NCBI GenBank assembly: GCA_040226215.1
Contig: JAVKFF010000026.1
Coordinates: 1 to 6,478, forward strand
Direction: 5' to 3'
Length of the DNA stretch: 6,478 bases
Origin: JAVKFF01 sp040226215
GTDB lineage: Bacteria > Pseudomonadota > Alphaproteobacteria > DSM-16000 > Inquilinaceae
This document shows positions 1 through 5,160 of the stretch, piece by piece. Position 1 is the stretch's first letter, and every line of letters begins with the position of its first letter. The position numbers and the translations under genes were made by a program. The notes under the pieces were generated by a model. That model saw only the letters and a list, made by a program, of their open reading frames with translations. It did no database searches and was not told where the DNA came from.

Positions 1-49
1 CCGCATCGACCACACGACGGCGGAGATCGACAGAAAGGGATTTGGCCAT
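1..49 (-). CDS. IS630-family transposase, N-terminal fragment (runs off left edge)
   Basis: Reading the - strand from ATG at 49-47 gives 16 codons, MAKSLSVDLRRRVVDA, before the window ends. This matches the usual start of IS630-family transposases (M-x-K-x-x-S-x-D-L-R-x-R-V-V-x-A), which leads into an N-terminal helix-turn-helix that binds the element ends. The DDE catalytic domain would lie outside the window. The start is supported by a perfect AAGGAGG (65-59 on the - strand) 9 nt upstream. Whether the gene is intact cannot be seen. It is divergent from the tct operon. Family assignment rests on a short match recognised from memory, so it is moderately certain. Confidence 0.68.
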   Translation of the reverse strand, partial: MAKSLSVDLRRRVVDA

Positions 50-78
50 GAGGGCTGGCCTCCTTCACCAGCCCTCAT
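48..78 (-). promoter_or_regulatory. Hairpin with Shine-Dalgarno in loop and start codon in stem (transposase leader)
   Basis: Positions 48-58 (ATGAGGGCTGG) are perfectly complementary to 68-78 (CCAGCCCTCAT), giving an 11-bp stem with a 9-nt loop at 59-67. On the transposase (-) strand the loop is TGAAGGAGG, so the whole Shine-Dalgarno sits in the loop, while the first two bases of the start codon (49-48) are paired at the base of the stem. A transcript entering from outside the element would fold this way and limit access to the start codon. Such folding is a known way for insertion sequences (e.g. IS10, IS50) to avoid transposase translation from read-through RNA. The structure is seen directly; the function is inferred. 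Confidence 0.6.
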
Positions 79-121
79 CTTGAATCACCAAAAGACTGAT
101 TCGGGAATCCCACGATTCAAG
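79..121. repeat. Nested inverted repeats, likely subterminal IS end
   Basis: CTTGAATC (79-86) is the exact reverse complement of GATTCAAG (114-121). Between them, GATTC (98-102) and GAATC (105-109) form a second inverted pair separated by two bases. The pentamer GATTC or its complement therefore occurs four times within 43 bp. The stretch is clearly lower in GC than the operon. Its position directly upstream of the transposase start fits transposase binding sites at an IS end. It is not followed by a T-run, so it is unlikely to be an intrinsic terminator. Confidence 0.5.
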
Positions 122-148
122 TGCCGCTCAATCCGCTCTAGGCGGCGT

Positions 149-177
149 TTGACAAGCCCATCGTACCATCATATTGT
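149..177 (+). promoter_or_regulatory. Predicted sigma70-type promoter of the tct operon
   Basis: TTGACA at 149-154 is a perfect -35 hexamer. Exactly 17 bp later comes TATTGT (172-177), which matches the TATAAT -10 consensus at four of six positions, including the first two bases and the last. Transcription would begin near 184-186, leaving a leader of about 32-34 nt before the tctC start at 218. It is the only clear promoter seen ahead of the five-gene operon. It lies just outside the presumed IS end, so it may be the native promoter. Confidence 0.6.
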
Positions 178-185
178 CCGACAAT
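173..185. promoter_or_regulatory. Predicted GntR/FadR-subfamily operator overlapping the -10 box
   Basis: ATTGTCCGACAAT is a 13-bp inverted repeat (ATTGT, 3-bp centre, ACAAT). It fits the TNGTNNNACNA rule described for operators of the FadR (FCD) subfamily of GntR regulators, which commonly sense organic acids and control carboxylate uptake operons. It overlaps the -10 hexamer (172-177) and the expected start site, so a bound protein would repress by blocking RNA polymerase. No regulator gene is in the window. The palindrome is seen directly; the regulator family is inferred. Confidence 0.5.
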
Positions 186-204
186 CCTACAAACTGGAAA
201 CAGC

Positions 205-212
205 AGGAGAGG
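205..212 (+). promoter_or_regulatory. Ribosome binding site deciding the tctC start
   Basis: AGGAGAGG ends 5 nt before the ATG at 218. This supports 218 as the start of tctC rather than the upstream in-frame ATG at 80, which would add 46 residues of unrelated, arginine-rich sequence ahead of the signal peptide and run through the IS end. A second in-frame ATG at 224 is 11 nt from the site and less likely. Confidence 0.75.
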
Positions 213-217
213 CAACA

Positions 218-1192
218 ATGACCATGCGTCCCAATCTGGCCGCCCCGGTCGCCGCGATCGTCGCGCTTGCCATGTCGAGCCTGGTCTCGGCCCAGGACTA
301 CCCCGGCGGACCCGTCACCCTGGTGGTGCCGTTCAGCCCCGGCGGTGGCACGGACTATGTCGGGCGGGTGGTCGCCGAGGAGCTGTCGGCGGTGCTCGGC
401 GAAAGCGTCGTGGTGGAGAACGTGCCGGGCGCCGGTACCACCATCGCTACCGAGCAGGTCGCCAATGCCGAGCCGGACGGGCTCACCATCCTGATCAACG
501 GCAGCACCTTGGCCTTCCACCCGGCGCTCTTCGAGACACTGCCTTACGACGTCGACGCGGATTTGCGGCCGGTCACCTTCCTGACCGAACAGCCTTACGT
601 GCTCGTCGTGAACAACGACTTCCCGGCGGAGTCGATCGCCGATCTCGTCGCCCTGGCCGAGGCTGACACGGACGCCATTCCCTATGGCAGCGCGGGCGTC
701 GGCAGCGGTATGCACATCTCGGCGGAGTTCCTGTGGAGCGAGCTTGGCATCGACCTGCTGCACATCCCCTATCCGGGCACCAGCGCGGCAATGAACGACC
801 TGCTCGCTGGCGAGATCTCGGTGCTCTACACCACCGCGTCGGGCGGCGAGGCGATGATCTCCGCCGGCGAGGTGCGGGCGCTGGGCATCTCGTCCCTTGA
901 GCGGTCCGATGCCCTGCCGGAGGTGCCGACGATCGCCGAGACCGCCATTCCCGACTACGAGCACACGAGCTGGCTGGCATTGTTCGTCCCAGCCGAGACG
1001 CCGGACGCCGTCGTCGCGGGGATCCATGCCGCCGTGGCCGAGGCGCTGTCGGCACCGGACGTGCTGCAGGCCTTCGCTGACCGCGGTCTGAGTGTACGCA
1101 GCGGCTCCCTGGAGAACGTCGCCGTATTCTTCGACCGCGAGGTCGAGCGCTGGGGCGGCGTGATCGAATCCGCCGGCATTGAGCCCAACTGA
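218..1192 (+). CDS. tctC: TctC/Bug-family periplasmic solute-binding protein of a tripartite tricarboxylate transporter
   Basis: A 324-residue protein, normal for the Bug family. It should bind an organic acid in the periplasm and deliver it to the TctAB membrane complex encoded downstream. A signal peptide spans about residues 1-25 (hydrophobic run PVAAIVALAMSSLVS, likely cleavage after VSA). Family landmarks are VVPFSPGGGTD (36-46) in the ligand loop, VENVPGAGTTI (67-76), YGSAGVGSGMH (156-166), HIPYPGTSAAMNDLLAGE (182-199) and PEVPTIAE (234-241). The ligand cannot be read from sequence. Known Bug ligands include citrate, glutamate, aspartate, adipate and terephthalate, and the neighbouring pca-type genes favour a dicarboxylate, lactone or aromatic acid. 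It is first in the operon, behind a predicted promoter and GntR-type operator. A hairpin 6 nt after its stop may keep its mRNA more abundant than the rest. Confidence 0.93.
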   Translation: MTMRPNLAAPVAAIVALAMSSLVSAQDYPGGPVTLVVPFSPGGGTDYVGRVVAEELSAVLGESVVVENVPGAGTTIATEQVANAEPDGLTILINGSTLAFHPALFETLPYDVDADLRPVTFLTEQPYVLVVNNDFPAESIADLVALAEADTDAIPYGSAGVGSGMHISAEFLWSELGIDLLHIPYPGTSAAMNDLLAGEISVLYTTASGGEAMISAGEVRALGISSLERSDALPEVPTIAETAIPDYEHTSWLALFVPAETPDAVVAGIHAAVAEALSAPDVLQAFADRGLSVRSGSLENVAVFFDREVERWGGVIESAGIEPN

Positions 1193-1198
1193 TCTGAA

Positions 1199-1218
1199 AG
1201 CGGTCGCGTACGGCCGCT
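1199..1218 (+). promoter_or_regulatory. Intercistronic hairpin between tctC and pcaC
   Basis: Bases 1199-1206 pair with 1211-1218 (eight pairs including one G-T wobble) around a CGTA tetraloop. It starts 6 nt after the tctC stop and has no following T-run, so it is not a standard intrinsic terminator. Stable hairpins after the binding-protein gene of transport operons often block 3' exonucleases and raise the binding protein relative to the downstream products, and the position here fits. The function is inferred. It could also cause partial termination. Confidence 0.45.
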
Positions 1219-1251
1219 CGCCATCCTTCCCGCAGCCAAGGCAGTGAAAGC

Positions 1252-1650
1252 ATGTCTGAAAACGGAGACCTTTTCGACAGGGGCCTCGATATACGGCGCG
1301 ACGTCCTCGGGGCGGACTATGTCGACAAGTCCCTAGCGGGAGCCAACGACTTCATGATGGCTTTCCAGCAGGTCGTGACTCGATGGTGCTGGGGAGAGAC
1401 CTGGGGCGGCGACGGCCTGACGCGCAAGACACGCAGCCTGTTGAACCTGGCAATGCTCACCGCGCTCAACCGGCCCAACGAGCTCAGGCTCCACCTCGGT
1501 GGTGCGCTCCGCAACGGAGCCACCGTCGAGGAGATCAAGGCGGTGCTGCTGCAGGCGACAGTCTATTGTGGCATTCCGGCCGGGCTCGATGCCTTCAAGG
1601 TCGCCAACCAGGTGCTGCAGGAGCACGGCAAGTTCGGCGACGGGAAGTAG
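1252..1650 (+). CDS. pcaC: Carboxymuconolactone decarboxylase family protein (PcaC type)
   Basis: A 132-residue protein of the length expected for 4-carboxymuconolactone decarboxylase (EC 4.1.1.44), which converts gamma-carboxymuconolactone to beta-ketoadipate enol-lactone plus CO2 in the protocatechuate branch. It carries the typical PcaC pattern: RRDVLGADYVDK (15-26), FQQVVTRWCWGETW (38-51), LTRKTRSLLNLAMLTAL (56-72), ELRLHLGGALRNGATVEEI (77-95) with His81, and LLQATVYCGIPAGLDAF (99-115). The AhpD-type CxxC redox pair is absent, which argues against a peroxidase role. The ribosome binding site is weak (AAGG 10 nt upstream). It lies 59 nt after tctC and 3 nt before the hydrolase gene that would use its product. 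The exact substrate could differ, since many relatives near transporters are uncharacterised. Confidence 0.82.
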   Translation: MSENGDLFDRGLDIRRDVLGADYVDKSLAGANDFMMAFQQVVTRWCWGETWGGDGLTRKTRSLLNLAMLTALNRPNELRLHLGGALRNGATVEEIKAVLLQATVYCGIPAGLDAFKVANQVLQEHGKFGDGK

Positions 1651-1653
1651 CCC

Positions 1654-2445
1654 ATGGAAGACGTCCTAGCGCTGGGGAACCTCAGGTTCCGCTACAAGCT
1701 GGAGGGGCACGGGCCCTGGCTCGTGCTGCTTCACGGCGTCGGCGGCAGTCTCGAGCAATGGGACGCCTTCATCGAGGCGCTGGGCGGGCGGTACCGCACG
1801 CTGCGCTTCGATCAGCGCGGCCGCGGCCAGTCGAGCAAGCCGCCGGGGCCGTATTCGAACGAGGACTTCGTCGCGGACCTCAAGGGTATGGTCGACGCGG
1901 TCATCGACCCGGAGGAGAGCTTCGCCCTCGTCGGCAACTCGCTCGGCGCGATCGTCGCCCAGGGCTTCGCGCTGGTCTATCCGGACCGGCTCTCAAAGCT
2001 CGTCCTGCTGGCCGGAGTTGCCGGTCGCACCGAGGCAGAGAAGGCGGCCGTCGCCAAGCGGCTCGCGGTCGTAGAGGGCGGCGTGGCGGGCGCGCATTTC
2101 GAGCAGTCGATGGACCGCTGGTTCACCGATACCTTCCGGGAGGCCAACCCGGACACCATCGCCTATTGGGCCGAGCGCAACCGTGCGAACGACCCGCAGG
2201 GCTATGCCGCCGCCTATTACGTGCTGGCGAACACCGACCTGATCGATCGTCTGCACGAGATCGTGATCCCCACACTGATCGCGACAGGGGAGGAGGACCG
2301 AGGCTCCAACCCGAGGATGTCCCGGGCGATGCACGAGTGCATCAAGGGCTCGCGGCTGCACATCTTCCCCGGCCTGCGCCACCAACTCCTGATCGAGGCA
2401 CCGGAAGCCGTCGCCGGACTCGTCGACGGGTTCCTCAGATCCTGA
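1654..2445 (+). CDS. Alpha/beta hydrolase, 3-oxoadipate enol-lactonase (PcaD)-like
   Basis: A 263-residue cytoplasmic alpha/beta-hydrolase with a complete predicted triad: nucleophile Ser96 in GNSLG (94-98), acid Asp215 in GEEDRGSNP (212-220) and His243 in GLRHQLLIEAP (240-250). The oxyanion HGVGGS lies at 27-32 and the strand-turn FDQRGRGQSS at 52-61. The cap-region motifs DRWFT (154-158) and PQGYA (181-185) resemble those I recall from PcaD enol-lactonases (EC 3.1.1.24), which open beta-ketoadipate enol-lactone to beta-ketoadipate. Its start is 3 nt after the pcaC stop (GGGAAG serves as a weak ribosome site), so the two are surely co-transcribed. Adjacency to PcaC supports the lactonase assignment, but another ester or lactone substrate is possible, so no gene symbol is given. 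Confidence 0.8.
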   Translation: MEDVLALGNLRFRYKLEGHGPWLVLLHGVGGSLEQWDAFIEALGGRYRTLRFDQRGRGQSSKPPGPYSNEDFVADLKGMVDAVIDPEESFALVGNSLGAIVAQGFALVYPDRLSKLVLLAGVAGRTEAEKAAVAKRLAVVEGGVAGAHFEQSMDRWFTDTFREANPDTIAYWAERNRANDPQGYAAAYYVLANTDLIDRLHEIVIPTLIATGEEDRGSNPRMSRAMHECIKGSRLHIFPGLRHQLLIEAPEAVAGLVDGFLRS

Positions 2446-2458
2446 GCCAGGCCCTGAG

Positions 2459-2911
2459 ATGCTCAAAGTCGATGTGAAGACGATTGTCGGCGGCTGCGTC
2501 CTGTTCGGTCTCGGCACCCTGGTCGCGCTCTATGTCTGGTTCCAGTACGACCTCGGCGAGCTGCGGCGCATGGGCCCGGGCCAGTTCCCGATGCTGCTGG
2601 GCGGTATCCTGGCCCTCCTCGGTGCGTTGATCGCGATCTCGGGACTCATCTCGACCAGCGAAACGGCCACGACGGTCGAGTGGCGACCGCTGCTGCTGAT
2701 CGTGCTCGCCGTCATCCTGTTCGCGCTGACCGTCAACCGTCTTGGCCTCGCCCCGGCCATCATTTTGATGTCGATTCCCGCCGTGCAGGCCGACAGCCGG
2801 ATGGGGATACGCGGTACGCTCGTCCTTGCCTGCTTGCTCGCCCTCGTCGCCAGCCTGCTCTTCGTGGTTGCGCTCGGCATGCCCCTTTCCATCGCGCGCT
2901 GGCCATTCTGA
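2459..2911 (+). CDS. tctB: TctB-family small membrane subunit of a tripartite tricarboxylate transporter
   Basis: A 150-residue inner-membrane protein of the usual TctB (DUF1468) size. Hydrophobic segments lie at about 8-28, 44-64, 77-108 (long enough for a helix plus a re-entrant or second helix) and 119-142. The conserved GPGQFP (39-44), preceding the second helix, is the best family marker. Sequence identity is otherwise low across this family, so topology and neighbours carry much of the assignment. It works with TctA in the cation-coupled transport channel, though its exact role is poorly known. The gene starts 13 nt after the hydrolase stop and overlaps tctA by one base (TGATG), so translation of tctA is probably coupled to it. 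Confidence 0.88.
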   Translation: MLKVDVKTIVGGCVLFGLGTLVALYVWFQYDLGELRRMGPGQFPMLLGGILALLGALIAISGLISTSETATTVEWRPLLLIVLAVILFALTVNRLGLAPAIILMSIPAVQADSRMGIRGTLVLACLLALVASLLFVVALGMPLSIARWPF

Positions 2912-4431
2912 TGGACATCCTCGACAGCCTCCAGCTCGGACTGGCGACCGCGCTGTTGCCAGGCAACCTGCTCTACTGCTTCATCGGCGTCTTCCTCGGG
3001 ATGGTCGTCGGCGTGCTGCCCGGAATCGGCGCGCTCGCGGCGATCTCCATGCTGTTCCCGATCACCTTCCATATCGAGCCGACGCCTGCGATCATCATGC
3101 TCGCTGGCATCTACTACGGCACGGCCTATGGCAGTTCTATCGCCGCGATCCTGCTCAACGTGCCCGGCACCGCCTCCAGCGCTATCACCTGCCAGGACGG
3201 CTATCCGATGGCCAAGCAGGGGCGGGCAGGGGTCGCGCTGTTCATGAGTGCGGTCTCCTCCTTCATCGCCGGCACTATCGGCATCGTGCTGATGATCCTC
3301 TTCTCACCGCTGATCGTGCAGGCCGCGCGCGAGTTCAACTCGCCGGAATACTTCTCGCTGATGGTCCTCGGGCTGATCGCCGCCTCGACCATCAGCTCGG
3401 GCTCCGTCCTGCGGGCCATCGCCATGGTGGTCCTCGGCATCCTCGTCGGAACTATCGGTATGGACATGTATACCGGCATCCCGCGATTCACCTTCGGCAG
3501 CCTGGAACTGATGGACGGGATCTCGCTTATCGCGCTCGCCGTCGGGCTGTTCGGCCTGACAGAGGTGATCGACAGCGTGCGCAAGGTGCAACCCGGGCAG
3601 TACTTCAGGGTCGCCTGGCGCGACATGCTGCCGACCCGCGATGATGTCCGCCGCTCGGTCGGCCCGACCCTGCGCGGCTCGGCGGTCGGCTCGTTCTTTG
3701 GCGCCCTGCCCGGCACCGGGGCGACCATCGCCTCCTTCATGTCCTACGCGCTAGAACGGCGGATCGCGCGCGAGCCCGAGCGCTTTGGCAAGGGCGCCAT
3801 CGAGGGCGTGGTGGCGCCGGAGGCCTCCAACAATGCCGCCGACCAGACGGCCTTCATACCGACAATGACGCGGGGCATTCCGGGCAGCGCCACAATGGCG
3901 CTGATCCTCGGCGTGCTGATTATCCACGGCATCTCGCCCGGACCTCGGCTCATCGCCACCAATGGCGATCTATTCTGGGGCCTGGTGGTCAGTTTCTGGA
4001 TCGGCAATGTTATGCTGCTGATCCTCAACCTACCGCTGATCGGGCTGTGGGTGCGCTTGCTCAGGATCCCCTACCACCTGTTCTATCCGGCGATCCTGAT
4101 GTTCGTGGTCATGGGCGTCTACGCCGTCCAACGCTCCACCTTCGAGGTCTGGGTGGTGCTGTGCTTCGGCCTGCTGGGATACGCCATGCGCAAGCTCGAC
4201 TACCCGGCCGCGCCGATGCTGCTAGGCTTCGTCCTCGGTCCGCTGATGGAAGAGCATTTCCGCCGTGCCCTCCTGCTCTCCCAGGGCGACCTGGCGACCT
4301 TCGTCGAGCGCCCGGTCAGCGGCGTCATCCTGCTGCTCGCCCTGACTGTCCTGGTCTGGACGAGTATCGGCGCGGTACGCCGGCGGCTGAGACGGACCTC
4401 GTCCGGACTTTCAGCTTCGCTCGGCGACTGA
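2911..4431 (+). CDS. tctA: TctA-family large membrane subunit of a tripartite tricarboxylate transporter
   Basis: A 506-residue polytopic inner-membrane protein, the typical TctA size, and the transport channel for the substrate delivered by TctC. Both halves of the internal repeat show the family glycine/proline loop: GVLPGIGALAAI (34-45) and GALPGTGATIASF (264-276). Other hallmarks are YYGTAYGSSIAAILLNVPG (68-86), QDGYPMAKQGRAG (95-107), APEASNNAADQT (302-313) and RGIPGSATMALILG (321-334). The chosen ATG (2911-2913) overlaps the tctB stop as TGATG. The open frame extends upstream to 2680, but those 77 codons lie inside tctB and encode arginine-rich sequence unlike TctA. There is no separate Shine-Dalgarno, consistent with translational coupling. 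It is the last gene of the operon, and no convincing intrinsic terminator follows. Confidence 0.96.
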   Translation: MDILDSLQLGLATALLPGNLLYCFIGVFLGMVVGVLPGIGALAAISMLFPITFHIEPTPAIIMLAGIYYGTAYGSSIAAILLNVPGTASSAITCQDGYPMAKQGRAGVALFMSAVSSFIAGTIGIVLMILFSPLIVQAAREFNSPEYFSLMVLGLIAASTISSGSVLRAIAMVVLGILVGTIGMDMYTGIPRFTFGSLELMDGISLIALAVGLFGLTEVIDSVRKVQPGQYFRVAWRDMLPTRDDVRRSVGPTLRGSAVGSFFGALPGTGATIASFMSYALERRIAREPERFGKGAIEGVVAPEASNNAADQTAFIPTMTRGIPGSATMALILGVLIIHGISPGPRLIATNGDLFWGLVVSFWIGNVMLLILNLPLIGLWVRLLRIPYHLFYPAILMFVVMGVYAVQRSTFEVWVVLCFGLLGYAMRKLDYPAAPMLLGFVLGPLMEEHFRRALLLSQGDLATFVERPVSGVILLLALTVLVWTSIGAVRRRLRRTSSGLSASLGD

Positions 4432-4473
4432 GGCAGGGCCGATGTCGGTGGGCAGCGAGATACAGGCGCCGAG

Positions 4474-4486
4474 AGCGGTAACCGCT
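4474..4486. repeat. Short palindrome downstream of tctA
   Basis: AGCGGT and ACCGCT flank a single A, making a 13-bp inverted repeat 43 bp after the tctA stop. As RNA it gives a 5-bp stem with a TAA loop and no T-run, too weak for a convincing terminator. It could be a weak 3'-end structure or a protein site. A second palindrome, AGCGATCGCT, lies at 4543-4552. No function is assigned to either. Confidence 0.3.
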
Positions 4487-4580
4487 ACCTACCCAATGCA
4501 ACAGTGCCCGATCGTCGGAGACATGTGGCCGACTCGGATTGAAGCGATCGCTGATCGGCGTCCGAAGAGTGCCTGTTGGG

Positions 4581-4735
4581 TTCCTGCAATTCCCTGATAT
4601 GCACCCGCGAATTCCTTGTTCGCAGCCACAGGGAAATTCTGATTATGTCACTGAAAATTATGGGATAGCCCGCTTCAAAAGCCCTTCCAATTTGCTCAGA
4701 ATAGGTGATTTCCCTGTTTCTTCCCTGATTATCAG
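4581..4735. repeat. TTCCCTG heptamer cluster in an AT-rich island
   Basis: TTCCCTG occurs exactly at 4590-4596, 4710-4716 and 4721-4727, inverted as CAGGGAA at 4629-4635, and in near-copies at 4581-4586 (one C missing) and 4612-4618 (TTCCTTG). Nested in it are GCGAA/TTCGC (4607-4611 and 4619-4623, flanking the 4612 near-copy), the 11-bp palindrome CTGATTATCAG (4725-4735), and CTGATTAT repeated at 4639-4646 and 4725-4732. Hand count gives 71 G/C in 160 bases at 4581-4740, much lower than the operon. The spacing is irregular, unlike CRISPR or classical iterons. A recombination or element-end sequence is the best guess. Confidence 0.5.
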
Positions 4736-5160
4736 ACAACACATCCAGAGACAGGTTCGCACTGGCCTTCCTGCACAGCCAGCAAGTCCGCCGACATTCC
4801 CGGATCTGCCGTTGCTCCGCATGCGTCGACCAGGAATGGCGGCGTGCCGCGCGCCACAGCCTCTGACGGATCACCTTGAGGAACCGGAGACTCGCCGTAG
4901 CGGCCCAGTTGGGGCGCGATCCGGCCCGTCGGTCTCTCCAGGCGAATACGGCGGTTCGCTTTCACGACGGCGACGTATGCGACGAGTTGACCAGACACGC
5001 TTCCCGTCGAAGGCCTGATGGCTCCACTTCCGCCATCGCTAAGATCTCGCAACTGACGCATTGGGGCCTTATCCCGCCGTTTCCAATTCGCTACGGCCCT
5101 CGCAGCGATGTCACGTGCCGTGGGCGTAGGCTTACTAGAGAGTGTGGAGAGTTTGCGCGG

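Larger units (their letters stand above)
1..138 (-). mobile_element. End of an IS630-family insertion sequence (partial, outer boundary tentative)
   Basis: The transposase start at 49 and the inverted-repeat-rich leader behind it suggest that the terminal part of an IS630 element occupies the left edge. IS630 elements insert at and duplicate TA. The TA at 139-140 (in CTCTAGG) is the candidate target dinucleotide because it lies just outside a repeat-rich stretch (79-138, with GAGCGG occurring twice on the - strand close to the end) and just before the promoter that serves tctC. The other end of the element is not in the window, so the boundary cannot be confirmed by matching terminal repeats. 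Confidence 0.4.
4432..5160. other. About 730 bp without a convincing gene, between the tct operon and the recombinase
   Basis: Several open frames cross this stretch on both strands, but none shows a recognisable domain, a supported start or a plausible ribosome site. The stretch has three parts: short palindromes after tctA (4474-4552), an AT-rich island with repeated TTCCCTG heptamers (4581-4740), and a GC-rich remainder (4741-5160) in which I see no domain or RNA gene. On the - strand the recombinase frame stays open for 142 codons beyond its TAG stop, down to 4732, without resembling any family I know. Most likely this is the flank or remnant of a mobile element. Confidence 0.6.

Noticed and set aside
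48..78. Intrinsic terminator
   Set aside because: The stem is strong but no T-run follows on either strand, and the start codon and Shine-Dalgarno placement point to a translational role.
80..217. N-terminal extension of TctC starting at ATG 80
   Set aside because: It adds 46 arginine-rich residues ahead of a clear signal peptide, crosses the probable IS end and promoter, and has no ribosome site. The ATG at 218 follows AGGAGAGG.
128..1027. 299-codon open frame antisense to tctC
   Set aside because: It is a high-GC shadow frame of a clearly recognised gene, rich in Arg/Gly/Asp with no domain.
1383..2477. 364-codon frame overlapping pcaC and the hydrolase gene
   Set aside because: It is out of frame with two recognised enzymes, and its arginine/alanine/proline-rich composition is typical of a shadow frame.
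2680..2910. Upstream extension of TctA
   Set aside because: The 77 extra codons lie within tctB in another frame and give non-membrane, arginine-rich sequence. The TGATG overlap at 2909-2913 gives the expected start.
4474..4486. Rho-independent terminator for the tct operon
   Set aside because: The stem is only 5-6 bp and is followed by ACCTACCC, not by T residues.
4581..4735. CRISPR array
   Set aside because: The repeats are only 7 bp, occur in both orientations and have irregular spacing.
4539..5018. 159-codon + strand frame in the intergenic region
   Set aside because: It starts at TTG without a ribosome site, crosses the heptamer-rich island and resembles no family I know.
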